This document shows positions 8,929 through 17,625 of a DNA stretch of 64,000 bases, in pieces (positions within the stretch are counted from its first letter, which is position 1; each line of letters opens with the position of its first letter). This DNA comes from Shimia sp. R10_1. Its GTDB lineage: Bacteria > Pseudomonadota > Alphaproteobacteria > Rhodobacterales > Rhodobacteraceae. The DNA lies in NCBI RefSeq assembly GCF_017744095.1, contig NZ_JAGHQX010000003.1, forward strand, positions 186,001 to 250,000. Direction: 5' to 3'. Below the pieces are notes generated by a model, which ran no database searches, was not told the DNA's origin, and saw only the letters and a list, made by a program, of their open reading frames with translations. The translations under genes and the position numbers were made by a program.

Positions 8929-10080
8929 TCAGAGATGGCCACGCGCGCGCATGAACCGCGCGAGACGCTCCAGACCTTCGGCGATGTCAGCGGTGCTGCG
9001 CGCATAGGAAAAGCGCAGGGTCTGATGGCCGCGCACTGGATCAAAATCAAGACCCGGGGTCACCGCGACGCCTACGTCCTCTAGAATTTCCTGTGCAAAG
9101 GCGCGGCTGTCATTGGTGAAGTCACTGACATCAACATAGACGTAGAAGGCCCCATCCGGTGGGGCAAATTTGGCAAACCCCGCTTTGGGCAGACCGTCGA
9201 TCATCATGGTGCGATTGGCGCGGTAGACGGCCATATTGGCTTCCAGCTCATCATGGCAATCCATCGCCGCCAGCGCCGCGACCTGGCTTGCGTGCGGGGC
9301 ACAGATGAACATGTTTTGCGCCAGCCGCTCGACCTTGCGCACATGATCGTCAGGCACCACCATCCAGCCGACACGCCAGCCGGTCATGCTGAAGTACTTG
9401 GAGAAGGAATTGATGACATAACAGTCATCGGTAAGTTCCAGCGCTGTGACGGCTTTGGCCTCATATTCGATGCCGTGGTAGATTTCATCGCTGATGAAGG
9501 CCGCGTCTTTTTCGCGACAGAGATCAATGAGCGCGCCCATGGCACTGGTATTCAGCATAGTGCCGGTGGGATTGGCAGGCGAGGCCACCATCAGCCCCTC
9601 AAAATTCATGGCGCGCAGATCATCGGGCACCGGTTGCAGGCGGTTTTGCGGTGCGGTCTGGATATCGAGCGGCTCAAGACTCAGCGCTTTGAGGATCTGG
9701 CGATAGCTGGGGTAACCCGGCGCGCCGATGGCGACACGTTCGCCCGCATCAAACAGCGCAGAAAAGGCGAGCAAAAAGGCTCCAGAAGAGCCCGGCGTGA
9801 CAATCACGCGACCGGGATCAAGATCCACATTGTACCAATCGCCATACAGCTGTGCGATGCGCGCCCGCAGCTCTGGGATGCCGAGCGCCACCGTGTAGCC
9901 AAGCGCCCCCTGATCCATCTGTTTGGCCAAAGCATCTCGCGCAGCTGCGGGGGCGGCGGTGCCGGGTTGGCCCACCTCCATATGAATGATGTGGCGGCCT
10001 GCCTCTTCGGCCTGGCGCGCCGCCTCCATCACATCCATCACAATGAAGGGATCCACTGCCCCACGTCTTGAGTTCCGCAT
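8929..10080 (-). CDS. PLP-dependent class I/II aminotransferase
   Basis: A 383-residue fold-type I aminotransferase. It has the substrate-binding MEVGQPGTAAP at 34-44, TPGSSGAF for phosphate binding, ASPANPTGTM, SDEIYHGIEYE and the PLP lysine in SFSKYFSMTGWRVGW (Lys228). These are features of the aspartate/aromatic-type subgroup, but the donor and acceptor cannot be assigned from sequence. ATG at 10080 with AGGGA upstream is chosen over a TTG one codon earlier. It is divergent from the M48 protease gene, with about 40 bases between the starts. Confidence 0.86.
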   Translation of the reverse strand: MRNSRRGAVDPFIVMDVMEAARQAEEAGRHIIHMEVGQPGTAAPAAARDALAKQMDQGALGYTVALGIPELRARIAQLYGDWYNVDLDPGRVIVTPGSSGAFLLAFSALFDAGERVAIGAPGYPSYRQILKALSLEPLDIQTAPQNRLQPVPDDLRAMNFEGLMVASPANPTGTMLNTSAMGALIDLCREKDAAFISDEIYHGIEYEAKAVTALELTDDCYVINSFSKYFSMTGWRVGWMVVPDDHVRKVERLAQNMFICAPHASQVAALAAMDCHDELEANMAVYRANRTMMIDGLPKAGFAKFAPPDGAFYVYVDVSDFTNDSRAFAQEILEDVGVAVTPGLDFDPVRGHQTLRFSYARSTADIAEGLERLARFMRARGHL

Positions 10081-10121
10081 CAATTTGTTCCCTATTGTCG
10101 CTCATGAGGTTTCACCGCGAA

Positions 10122-11468
10122 ATGACGGCGTCGTCAATCACCGCTTTGCGTTCCCATGCCGTCGCCCTCGTGACGCTGCTGACGCTTATTATCACAACCC
10201 CGCTGGCGCAGGCTGCATCGCTGATCCGGGACCCGGACATAGAGCACGCCCTGCGCAAGATGGCGGCGCCCATTCTGAGTGCTGCGGGCCTTGGAAATAA
10301 CGTGCAAATCCTCTTGGTGAACGACAAAAGCCTCAATGCCTTTGTGGTTGATCCACAACATATTTTTATTCACACGGGCATGATAATGCAAATGGACACG
10401 CCTGAGATGTTACAGGCGGTGATTGCCCATGAGGCGGCCCATATTGCCAATGGGCATCTGACCCGTCGGCAGGCCAATCTTGATTCGGCGCGCTCTACCG
10501 CTGGCCTTGGTCTGGCGCTGGCGCTGGCCGCTGCCGCCGCCTCTGGGCGCGGAGATGTGGCAGCGGGTGTGGCACTGGGCACGCAAAGCGCAGCCCTTCG
10601 GCAATTTCTCGCCCATACACGGGCCGAAGAAGCCTCTGCCGACCAGTCCGCTGTGCGTTACATGGCCTCCGCTGGCATCGATCCTGCCGGCGCTGTGGAT
10701 GTGCACAAAATCTTTGAGGGGCAGGATCTGTTGAATGTGTCCCGTCAGGACCCTTATATGCGCTCCCACCCGCTGTCGCGGGACCGCGTGCGCGCCATGG
10801 AGCGCTTTGTGGCGGCTTATACCGGCAAAAGCCGTCCGCAGCCGGAAATGGAGTATTGGTATGACCGCGCGCGTTCAAAGCTGACGGCGTTTTTGCGCCC
10901 GACCAAATGGACATTGCAGCGCGCGGGCGACAGCCGCTCTGAGGATGTGCGGCAGATGCGCCTTGCGGTGGCCTATCACCGCCAGCAGAACACGTCGCAA
11001 GCGATTGCCCATATCAACAAGGCGATTGCCGCGCGCCCCAACGATGCGTTTTATTATGAGCTCAAGGGGCAGATCCTCTTGGAGAGCCGCCAGTTTCAAA
11101 ATGCCGTGAACGCTTATCGCAAAGCCGCGCAGCTTGCGCCGCGCAACCCGCTGATCCTTGGCGGGCTGGGCCGGGCGCTTTTGACCGTCAATCGCCCCAA
11201 AGAAGCTCTGAAACACCTGGAAAACGCCCGTTCCCGTGATTTTCGCAATGGCAAGCTGTTGCGGGATCTGGGCTCTGCCTATGCGCAGAATGGTCAGCCC
11301 GGACTGGCCTCTCTGGCGACGGCGGAACGCTATGCCCTTGCCAACCGGCTCAAAGATGCCGACATACATGCCCAACGCGCCCTGACCCGCCTGCCCCGCG
11401 GCTCAAGTGCGGCACGCCGCGCGCAAGACATCGTGTCTGCCGCCAAGCGTGCCAATAAGAAAAAGTGA
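10122..11468 (+). CDS. Periplasmic M48-family metalloprotease with C-terminal TPRs (BepA-like)
   Basis: A roughly 448-residue secreted zinc metalloprotease. A signal peptide (hydrophobic ALVTLLTLIITTPLAQA) precedes an M48 domain with the zinc motif HEAAH at 103-107 and the third-ligand region EEASADQSAVRYM. The C-terminal half contains tetratricopeptide-like helices (for example the LAVAYHRQQNTSQAIAHINKAI stretch and following repeats). The arrangement matches BepA/YfgC, which assists outer-membrane LptD assembly and degrades misfolded proteins. Start is uncertain: ATG at 10104 or 10122; the latter has GAGG upstream. It lies 14 bases before the DsbA-like gene, consistent with a joint envelope-quality role. 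Confidence 0.86.
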   Translation: MTASSITALRSHAVALVTLLTLIITTPLAQAASLIRDPDIEHALRKMAAPILSAAGLGNNVQILLVNDKSLNAFVVDPQHIFIHTGMIMQMDTPEMLQAVIAHEAAHIANGHLTRRQANLDSARSTAGLGLALALAAAAASGRGDVAAGVALGTQSAALRQFLAHTRAEEASADQSAVRYMASAGIDPAGAVDVHKIFEGQDLLNVSRQDPYMRSHPLSRDRVRAMERFVAAYTGKSRPQPEMEYWYDRARSKLTAFLRPTKWTLQRAGDSRSEDVRQMRLAVAYHRQQNTSQAIAHINKAIAARPNDAFYYELKGQILLESRQFQNAVNAYRKAAQLAPRNPLILGGLGRALLTVNRPKEALKHLENARSRDFRNGKLLRDLGSAYAQNGQPGLASLATAERYALANRLKDADIHAQRALTRLPRGSSAARRAQDIVSAAKRANKKK

Positions 11469-11482
11469 TGGAGAGTTCCCGC

Positions 11483-12229
11483 ATGAAACGCCTATTCGCC
11501 CCCACCGCCCTTGCCCTTGGCCTGAGCGCAACCTCTGCAATGGCATTTGACATCGACAGCATGTCAGACGCGGAGCGCGGTGCGTTCCGTGATGAAATCC
11601 GCAACTACCTGCTGGAGAACCCAGAGGTGATCATGGAAGCGGTCGCGATCCTGCAGGAGCGTGAGGCGCAAAACAAAGAGCAAGATGATCTGGCGCTGGT
11701 TGCGGCAAACACGGAGCGGCTGTTTGAGGATGGCTACAGTTGGGTGGGCGGCAACCCAGAGGGTGACATAACGCTGGTTGAATTCATCGACTACCGCTGC
11801 GGCTATTGCCGCAAAGCCCATGACGAGGTTGCCGAACTGATCAAGAGTGACGGCAACATCCGCTTTATCGTGAAAGAGTACCCGATCCTTGGTGAAGCCT
11901 CTGAACTGAGCTCTCGTTTTGCCATCGCGGTCAAACAAAAGCTGGGGGATGAGTCCTACAAACAGGCCCATGACGCGTTGATCAAAATGCGCGGGGATGT
12001 GACCGAACGCTCCCTCAAACGTTTGTCGAAAGGGCTTGGGTTTGATGCCGCGCCGTTGCTTGAGCACATGAACAGCGATGAGGTGACGCAAGAGATCGTC
12101 ACAACCCGCCTGCTGGCGCGGGACATGCAGATCACCGGCACACCCTCCTTTGTGCTGCAAGATGAAATGCTGCGCGGCTATCTGCCGCTGGATGCGATGC
12201 GGGCGATTGTGGAAGGCAAGCGCGGCTGA
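11483..12229 (+). CDS. DsbA-family periplasmic thiol-disulfide oxidoreductase
   Basis: A 248-residue thioredoxin-fold protein with a signal peptide ending near ATSAMA. An N-terminal helical extension (LRNYLLENPEVI-type, residues 38-52) typical of Com1/DsbA-like proteins precedes the redox domain. The active site is Cys106-Gly-Tyr-Cys109 in VEFIDYRCGYCRKAH, and the cis-proline loop is GTPSF. It probably forms or isomerises disulfides in exported proteins. GGAGAG sits before the ATG. A good intrinsic terminator follows at 12353. Confidence 0.9.
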   Translation: MKRLFAPTALALGLSATSAMAFDIDSMSDAERGAFRDEIRNYLLENPEVIMEAVAILQEREAQNKEQDDLALVAANTERLFEDGYSWVGGNPEGDITLVEFIDYRCGYCRKAHDEVAELIKSDGNIRFIVKEYPILGEASELSSRFAIAVKQKLGDESYKQAHDALIKMRGDVTERSLKRLSKGLGFDAAPLLEHMNSDEVTQEIVTTRLLARDMQITGTPSFVLQDEMLRGYLPLDAMRAIVEGKRG

Positions 12230-12352
12230 TTCACACACGAACAGCCCCTTCCTCTCGGAAAATCGCGCGGTCTCGCCGGCGTCGCCTCTCATGAAATAAT
12301 CCGAACGGCGAACCGCTGAGCTCGTTCAAAGCGCAAACTGTTCTAAACTCCA

Positions 12353-12378
12353 AAGCAGCGCCTCGGCGCTGCTTTTTA
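12353..12378 (+). terminator. Intrinsic terminator after the dsbA-like gene
   Basis: Stem AAGCAGCG/CGCTGCTT with a six-base loop followed by TTTTTA, about 125 bases downstream of the dsbA-like stop codon. Confidence 0.8.
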
Positions 12379-12396
12379 TTGTTGAGACCGGCATAG

Positions 12397-12424
12397 AAAA
12401 AAGCGCCGCCGAATGGGCAGCGCT
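12397..12424 (-). terminator. Intrinsic terminator of the rodZ-like gene
   Basis: On the minus strand AGCGC(TGCC) pairs with (GGC)GGCGCT and is followed by six T. It lies 60 bases beyond the stop of the leftward rodZ-like gene. Confidence 0.75.
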
Positions 12425-12482
12425 CTGGTCGGTTTGCGACATGTATCTGGTCAGAGCTTAGACAAGTCGAGAAAGACCGAGA

Positions 12483-13703
12483 TCACTCTGCCTCGGCCAC
12501 CTCTGGCACGGCGTCTGTGGCTGCTTCGGCCAACGCAACAATGCGTGCAAGCTCTGGATCGCCATTCAGATCGGCGACTGAAAAGTCTTCTTTGAGCGTG
12601 TCCATAGCGAGAGGCAGGTCGCGGGCAACACTGGTGCCCTCGCCTGCCGGTCCGTAGAACTCACCGTTGAGTTTGAAGTAAACCGAACCACTCATGCCCG
12701 CGCGCAGGATCGGCGCCTCTTCGGTAGCGGGGAGCACGTATTCTTCCCCGGCGTTCAGGATTTTTTCAAACAGTATAGAGCCATCTGCGCTGCGCACACG
12801 CACCCAAGCCGGGCGCACGGCCATCACGACGATTTCTGGCGGCGCATCCTCAACAACGATCGGAATCGGGCGCTCTTCTTCAGGGACAACCGCGGCAATC
12901 ACCGCAGGGATCTCTGGCGTGAAGACGCCAACGTTGTCTGGGTTGAGTTGGGAAATCGGCGCATCACGCGCGACCAGCACAGGGACATCGAGTGCCTGCG
13001 GACGATAGAGACGGTCCAGCACTTCTGCTGGGGCAAACACGCCTGCGCCCACCTCGGCCGTCTGAAGGGCGTCAGACGCCTCCGATGTTGGTGCGTTGGG
13101 TACGACACTGTCCAGAGGGTCCAAATCACTCAGCACAACAGGCGTTTGCTCCACAGGGGCAAGCGCGACGCGCTGAATTTCATTGAGCACCGACCAGCCC
13201 CCATAGCCAAGCCCGGCAATCAGAGCCAACAGGACCAAAGAAGAGCCAATGGCGCGCGGCTCAATCCGCGACAGCAGTGATTCCTGAATAGGGGTAAACG
13301 GTGCATTGGCAGAAGAGAATGGATCGCTTGAGGCGGAGGGCAGAACCTTTTCCACCTTGCGGGCGCCTGACGCTTCGGCGGACATGCCATGCGCCGTGCT
13401 AAAGCCACTTTCGGCACAGAAGGTATCAAACGCCTGCTCGGGATCCAAGCCGAGGTAGCGCGCATAAGAGCGCACGTATCCGGCAATGAATCCAGGGGTT
13501 TCGAAAGCCGAGGGGTCACAATTTTCGATGGCTGCCACATAGCTGGCGCGAATGCGGAGTTCCCTTTGAACATCCAGCAGCGACTTGCCCATTGTGGCCC
13601 GCTCGCCGCGCATCATATCACCGAGACTTACAGCAAAGTCATCGTAGCCCATTGGGCCTTCTAATACCTCTTCGGTATCGCGCTTGGATTTGCGCCCGAT
13701 CAT
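12483..13703 (-). CDS. RodZ-like HTH / DUF4115 membrane protein
   Basis: A 406-residue bitopic protein with the RodZ layout. An N-terminal Xre-type helix-turn-helix domain (about 22-95: LGDMMRGERATMGKSLLDVQRELRIRASYVAAIE, then GFIAGYVRSYARYLGLD) is followed by a low-complexity linker, one membrane helix (about 151-170), a long acidic/proline-rich periplasmic linker and a C-terminal DUF4115 beta domain (about 305-365, with WVRVRSADGSILFEKIL and GNPGSVYF-like strands). RodZ couples MreB to the elongasome in rod-shaped cells. The HTH helices in such proteins bind MreB rather than DNA. No MreB gene is nearby, so the role is inferred from architecture only. Confidence 0.82.
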   Translation of the reverse strand: MIGRKSKRDTEEVLEGPMGYDDFAVSLGDMMRGERATMGKSLLDVQRELRIRASYVAAIENCDPSAFETPGFIAGYVRSYARYLGLDPEQAFDTFCAESGFSTAHGMSAEASGARKVEKVLPSASSDPFSSANAPFTPIQESLLSRIEPRAIGSSLVLLALIAGLGYGGWSVLNEIQRVALAPVEQTPVVLSDLDPLDSVVPNAPTSEASDALQTAEVGAGVFAPAEVLDRLYRPQALDVPVLVARDAPISQLNPDNVGVFTPEIPAVIAAVVPEEERPIPIVVEDAPPEIVVMAVRPAWVRVRSADGSILFEKILNAGEEYVLPATEEAPILRAGMSGSVYFKLNGEFYGPAGEGTSVARDLPLAMDTLKEDFSVADLNGDPELARIVALAEAATDAVPEVAEAE

Positions 13704-13777
13704 CCCTCATGCCTCGTTTAACAACGTCAGCTCGTTCTTCCCCTGATTCGAGCTGATCCCCTTATTAAGGATCACTA

Positions 13778-13791
13778 TACCATATATGGTA
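13778..13791. promoter_or_regulatory. Perfect 14-bp palindrome upstream of the rodZ-like gene
   Basis: TACCATATATGGTA is a perfect palindrome, 75 bases upstream of the rodZ-like start and 24 bases past the hemA stop. It is followed toward rodZ by a GATCC/GGATC dyad (13755-13773). It may be an operator; no T-run supports a terminator. Confidence 0.35.
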
Positions 13792-13814
13792 GCATTGAGA
13801 ACGTTATCTATCGG

Positions 13815-15038
13815 TTAACCCGCGAGTTCGGCGCGATTCAGCGCACAGTGGCTCCAAAGTGCGTCCAGAGCATGGACAAGCGCGTCGATCTCTTTGGGGC
13901 CATGGACCGGCGACGGTGTGAAACGCAGACGCTCTGTGCCACGTGGCACGGTTGGGAAATTGATCGGCTGCACATAGATCCCGTAGTCTTCGAGCAGGTG
14001 ATCAGACAGCACCTTGGTGTGTACCGGATTGCCAACAATCACGGGCACGATGTGGGTGCCATGATCAATGATCGGCAAGCCCAGCCCTTTCAGGCGCAGT
14101 TTGAGAATCTTGGCCTGTGTCTGGTGACGCTCCCGCAGAGCCTGATCGGTTTTCAGATGCGCAACAGAAGCAGCGGCACCTGCGGCGACCGCCGGCGGCA
14201 GGGAGGTTGTGAAGATGAAACCCGGCGCATAAGACCTTATCGCATCGCACATTTTTTCGGATGCCGCGATATAGCCGCCCATCACACCATAGGCTTTGGC
14301 CAAGGTGCCATTGATGATGTCGATGCGATGCGCGAGGTTGTCACGCTCTGTCACACCGCCGCCGCGCGGGCCATACATGCCGACTGCGTGCACCTCATCA
14401 ATGTAGGTCAGCGCGCCAAATTCATCTGCCAGATCGCAGATCTCTTCGATCGGTCCAAAATCACCATCCATAGAGTAGACAGATTCAAAGGCGATCAACT
14501 TAGGCGCTGCGGGGTCATCCGCTTCTAGCAGACTGCGCAGATGCGCCACATCATTGTGCTTGAAGATGCGTTTGGCCCCGCCATTGCGGCGCACGCCCTC
14601 GATCATGGAGGCGTGGTTGAGCTCGTCAGAGTAGATGATCAGACCCGGAAACAACTTTGGCAAAGTGCTTAAAGTTGCATCATTTGCGATGTAGGCGCTG
14701 GTGAACAGCAGCGCAGCGTCCTTGCCATGCAGATCCGCAAGCTCTGCCTCAAGGCGTTTGTGGTACACTGTGGTGCCGGAAATGTTGCGCGTGCCGCCGG
14801 AACCGGCACCAGTGGCATCCACCGCCTCGTGCATTGCTGCAAGCACGACAGGATGCTGGCCCATGCCGAGATAGTCATTGCCACACCAGACGGTGATCGG
14901 GCGCTGTGTGCCATCTGGGCGGGTCCAGGTTGCGTGTGGAAAATGTCCTTGCTGACGTTCGATATCAATGAACGTGCGATAGCGGCCTTCATCATGCAGT
15001 CGATTCAGAGCGTCATCTAGCTTTGCAGTGTAATCCAC
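13815..15038 (-). CDS. hemA: 5-aminolevulinate synthase (C4 pathway)
   Basis: A 407-residue PLP enzyme that condenses glycine and succinyl-CoA to 5-aminolevulinate, the first step of tetrapyrrole synthesis in alphaproteobacteria. The start region ([28 protein letters not shown]) closely resembles the Rhodobacter enzyme. Diagnostic elements are [13 protein letters not shown] (51-63), [35 protein letters not shown] and the PLP lysine at NGTLAKAYG (Lys248). The start is GTG at 15038, chosen because AGAAGGA precedes it and because family members start with this DY motif; longer frames reach back to 15071. An FnrL-type box lies upstream. Confidence 0.95.
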   Translation of the reverse strand: MDYTAKLDDALNRLHDEGRYRTFIDIERQQGHFPHATWTRPDGTQRPITVWCGNDYLGMGQHPVVLAAMHEAVDATGAGSGGTRNISGTTVYHKRLEAELADLHGKDAALLFTSAYIANDATLSTLPKLFPGLIIYSDELNHASMIEGVRRNGGAKRIFKHNDVAHLRSLLEADDPAAPKLIAFESVYSMDGDFGPIEEICDLADEFGALTYIDEVHAVGMYGPRGGGVTERDNLAHRIDIINGTLAKAYGVMGGYIAASEKMCDAIRSYAPGFIFTTSLPPAVAAGAAASVAHLKTDQALRERHQTQAKILKLRLKGLGLPIIDHGTHIVPVIVGNPVHTKVLSDHLLEDYGIYVQPINFPTVPRGTERLRFTPSPVHGPKEIDALVHALDALWSHCALNRAELAG

Positions 15039-15159
15039 AGTGGCTTTCCTTCTCCCCGGCCATGTCTCCACCTGCTGGGGTCATGACTGAATATTAGAGC
15101 TGTTCTAAACCTCAACAGCCGCTTGGGCAATGGGTAGCAGACTGACAAAGTGTAGCACC

Positions 15160-15173
15160 TTGATGTCGATCAA
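15160..15173. promoter_or_regulatory. FNR/FnrL-type box upstream of hemA
   Basis: TTGATGTCGATCAA matches the FNR-family consensus TTGAT-N4-ATCAA exactly. It lies 122 bases upstream of the hemA GTG and 90 bases before the divergent dipeptidase start. In Rhodobacter, hemA is known to be controlled by FnrL, so oxygen regulation of hemA is the natural reading. Confidence 0.75.
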
Positions 15174-15262
15174 AGCGTAAACGGGGGCCATTGGACAGCT
15201 GAGATTGCAGTGATACGGTTTGCGCATCTCACCGCTTTGCGGTGCAACGAAAAGGAATTCCT

Positions 15263-16645
15263 ATGTCTCTTGATCCTGTTCTCGCCCGCATCGACGCGCA
15301 GATGCCTGCGGCGATTGACCGTTTGTTTGATCTGCTGCGCATCAAATCCATCTCGACCGATCCTGCCTTTAATGCGGATGTGGACGCGGCAGCGGATTGG
15401 CTGGTCAAAGATCTGCAAGGCCTTGGCATCAAAGCAGAAAAACGCCCAACCACGGGGCACCCCATGGTTGTTGGTCATGTCGATGGCCCCAGCGAAGACA
15501 GCCCACACATTCTATTTTATGGTCACTACGACGTGCAGCCGGTGGACCCGCTGGAGCTGTGGGATCGCGACCCGTTTGATCCCGCGCTGGAAGACACCGA
15601 TGCTGGCCAAGTCATTCGCGCCCGCGGGGCCTCTGATGACAAGGGCCAGCTGATGACATTTGTAGAGGCATGCCGCGCCTGGATTGCCGAGCATGGCGCC
15701 CTGCCCTGCAAGATCACTTTTCTGTTTGAAGGCGAAGAAGAATCAGGGTCGCCGAGCCTTGTGCCCTTTCTGCAAGAGAATGCCGAGGAGCTTAGCTGTG
15801 ACATTGCTTTGATCTGTGACACCGGGCTGTTTGAAAGCGCGGTGCCCGCGATCACCACGATGCTGCGCGGGCTGCTGGGCGAAGATTTCACCATCACGGG
15901 GCCGTCGCGCGATCTGCATTCGGGCATGTATGGCGGCATTGCGATGAACCCGATCCGGGTGCTGAACAAAATCCTCGCAGGGCTGCATGATGACACCGGC
16001 GCTGTGACCCTGGAAGGGTTTTATGATGACGTGCCCGAGTTGCCCGATGACATTCGCGCCCAATGGCAGGGATTGAATTTTGATCATGCCACCTATTTGG
16101 GCGATGTGGGACTGAAAGCGCCAGCAGGGGAACAGGACCGCACACCGCTGGAACAGATCTGGTCGCGCCCGACCTGTGATGTGAACGGCATCTGGGGCGG
16201 CTATACGGGTGATGGTTTCAAAACCGTGCTGCCCTCGCAAGCCTCTGCCAAGGTCTCTTTCCGACTGGTTGGGCAGCAGGATCCAGACAAGATCCGCGCG
16301 GCGTTCCGCAGCTATCTGGAACGCAACCTGCCGGAGGGTTTCACCGTGGAGTACCGCACCGAAAAGGGCTCTGGTGCGTCGCAAATGTCGATCGAAGACC
16401 CCGCCTTCGAAAAGGCGCGTGCGGCGCTGAGCGACGAATGGCCCCGCCCGGCCGCCTATGTGGGCTGTGGCGGCTCGATCCCGATTGCGGGCTATTTCAA
16501 AGAGATTCTGGATATGGATTCGATGCTGATCGGCTTTGGCCGCGACGATGACCAGATCCACTCCCCCAACGAGAAATATGATGTGGAGAGCTTTCACAAA
16601 GGTACGCGTTCCTGGGCACGAATCCTCGAGGCTCTGACCCGCTAA
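15263..16645 (+). CDS. M20-family dipeptidase
   Basis: A 460-residue cytosolic zinc peptidase of the M20 family (carnosinase/CNDP-like subgroup). The first metal histidine and aspartate are in LFYGHYDVQPVDP, the bridging aspartate in RGASDDKGQ, the catalytic Glu pair in FEGEEESGSPSL, and a later metal ligand in ICDTG. The dimerisation domain has the typical DLHSGMYGG, and the last histidine is in DDQIHSPNEK. AAAGGA precedes the ATG at 15263. It is divergent from hemA and ends in a strong terminator. Confidence 0.9.
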   Translation: MSLDPVLARIDAQMPAAIDRLFDLLRIKSISTDPAFNADVDAAADWLVKDLQGLGIKAEKRPTTGHPMVVGHVDGPSEDSPHILFYGHYDVQPVDPLELWDRDPFDPALEDTDAGQVIRARGASDDKGQLMTFVEACRAWIAEHGALPCKITFLFEGEEESGSPSLVPFLQENAEELSCDIALICDTGLFESAVPAITTMLRGLLGEDFTITGPSRDLHSGMYGGIAMNPIRVLNKILAGLHDDTGAVTLEGFYDDVPELPDDIRAQWQGLNFDHATYLGDVGLKAPAGEQDRTPLEQIWSRPTCDVNGIWGGYTGDGFKTVLPSQASAKVSFRLVGQQDPDKIRAAFRSYLERNLPEGFTVEYRTEKGSGASQMSIEDPAFEKARAALSDEWPRPAAYVGCGGSIPIAGYFKEILDMDSMLIGFGRDDDQIHSPNEKYDVESFHKGTRSWARILEALTR

Positions 16646-16672
16646 GGCTATCGAATCATGATGAGAATCAGA

Positions 16673-16696
16673 AACGCGCCTTCGGGCGCGTTTTTT
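16673..16696 (+). terminator. Intrinsic terminator after the dipeptidase gene
   Basis: Stem AACGCGCC/GGCGCGTT with a TTCG tetraloop and six T, 28 bases after the stop codon. Confidence 0.9.
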
Positions 16697-16785
16697 CTGT
16701 GACAAAGCAGAGGCGGTACAAAAAGGCGCAGATAATGCGCGCTTTGAAAAGACCAAATCGACCAACTTTTGAGGGGAGGAAGAAG

Positions 16786-16862
16786 TGGCGCGGTTGACGG
16801 GGCTCGAACCCGCGACCCCCGGCGTGACAGGCCGGTACTCTAACCAACTGAGCTACAACCGC
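16786..16862 (-). tRNA. tRNA-Asp(GUC), copy 1
   Basis: The minus strand folds as a 77-base tRNA with acceptor GCGGTTG/CAACCGC, discriminator G and an encoded CCA. The anticodon stem CCGGC/GCCGG encloses loop CTGTCAC with anticodon GTC. The T-arm GGGTTCGAGCCC (after variable loop) is present. Confidence 0.96.
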
Positions 16863-16928
16863 GCATATATCTTCGCCTTTCGGCATGACCCTTTGCCCGA
16901 AGGCGCCCAAGGTCTGGACTAGCAGCGG

Positions 16929-17005
16929 TGGCGCGGTTGACGGGGCTCGAACCCGCGACCCCCGGCGTGACAGGCCGGTACTCTAACCAACTGAGCTACA
17001 ACCGC
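16929..17005 (-). tRNA. tRNA-Asp(GUC), copy 2
   Basis: Identical over all 77 bases, including the encoded CCA, to the copy at 16786-16862; the two are separated by 66 bases of unrelated sequence and transcribed leftward together. Anticodon GTC in loop CTGTCAC. Confidence 0.96.
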
Positions 17006-17228
17006 TCGCTGCTCGCTGTTTGGCGTGTGCCCCTCAGCGTGTGGTGGGGTTTATGCCGAGCGCTCAGGCGCGTCAAGCGGATATCCGCACGAAAATCGAA
17101 GAAATTTCACAAGCCCCTGCCAAGCCGTTATTTTTAGGCTAAGCACAGCGCTGAGTAAGCTTTGCCTGCACACGTTTTTGTGATTAGGTGGACTCACTCA
17201 ATCAAAATTCTTTTGAAGGAAAATCAGA

Positions 17229-17420
17229 ATGAAACCGATTTACGCTGCCCTTTGCATCGCTGGTCTGACTCTCGCCGCTTGTGGTCAACAAGAAGAGCCG
17301 GCACCGATCAATGTACAGCCAACCTTTGACAAAGCGGGCGACGCAAGCTGCCCAGGCGGCTACGAGCTGCAAAGCACCGAGACCGGCGCCCTGCTCTGCG
17401 CCCCAATCGTTGCTGGCTAA
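17229..17420 (+). CDS. Small predicted lipoprotein
   Basis: A 63-residue protein with a signal peptide and a lipobox (LTLAAC, Cys18), predicted to be lipidated and membrane-anchored. The mature part is only about 45 residues, contains two more Cys (SCPGGYEL and ALLCAP) that could form a disulfide, and has no recognised domain. AAGGA lies before the ATG and a strong terminator follows, so it is a complete monocistronic gene. Its neighbours (tRNA-Asp pair, metal genes) give no clear functional hint. Confidence 0.75.
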   Translation: MKPIYAALCIAGLTLAACGQQEEPAPINVQPTFDKAGDASCPGGYELQSTETGALLCAPIVAG

Positions 17421-17449
17421 GCCAGACGCCTTTGCGTATGAGACCATTG

Positions 17450-17475
17450 AAGCGGCCCCATGGGCCGCTTTTTTT
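17450..17475 (+). terminator. Intrinsic terminator after the small lipoprotein gene
   Basis: Stem AAGCGGCCC/GGGCCGCTT with a three-base loop and a run of T, 30 bases after the stop codon. Confidence 0.88.
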
Positions 17476-17625
17476 GTGCCGTTGATTTGTCGGAACACGC
17501 CTGCTCGGGCACTTCTAGCCATAGGTCAAATAGATCACCCAGGTGATGCCCTCAAAATGGGCTGCAACAATGCTTGTACTGAAAGCACAAGTGGACCCGC
17601 CAAAGCCGACCCCAAATTTCCACGA

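Noticed and set aside
16668-17137. Open frames across the tRNA-Asp pair on either strand, including one starting MARLTGLEPATPG
   Set aside because: They translate the tRNA-Asp genes or their complement; this is a frequent misannotation.
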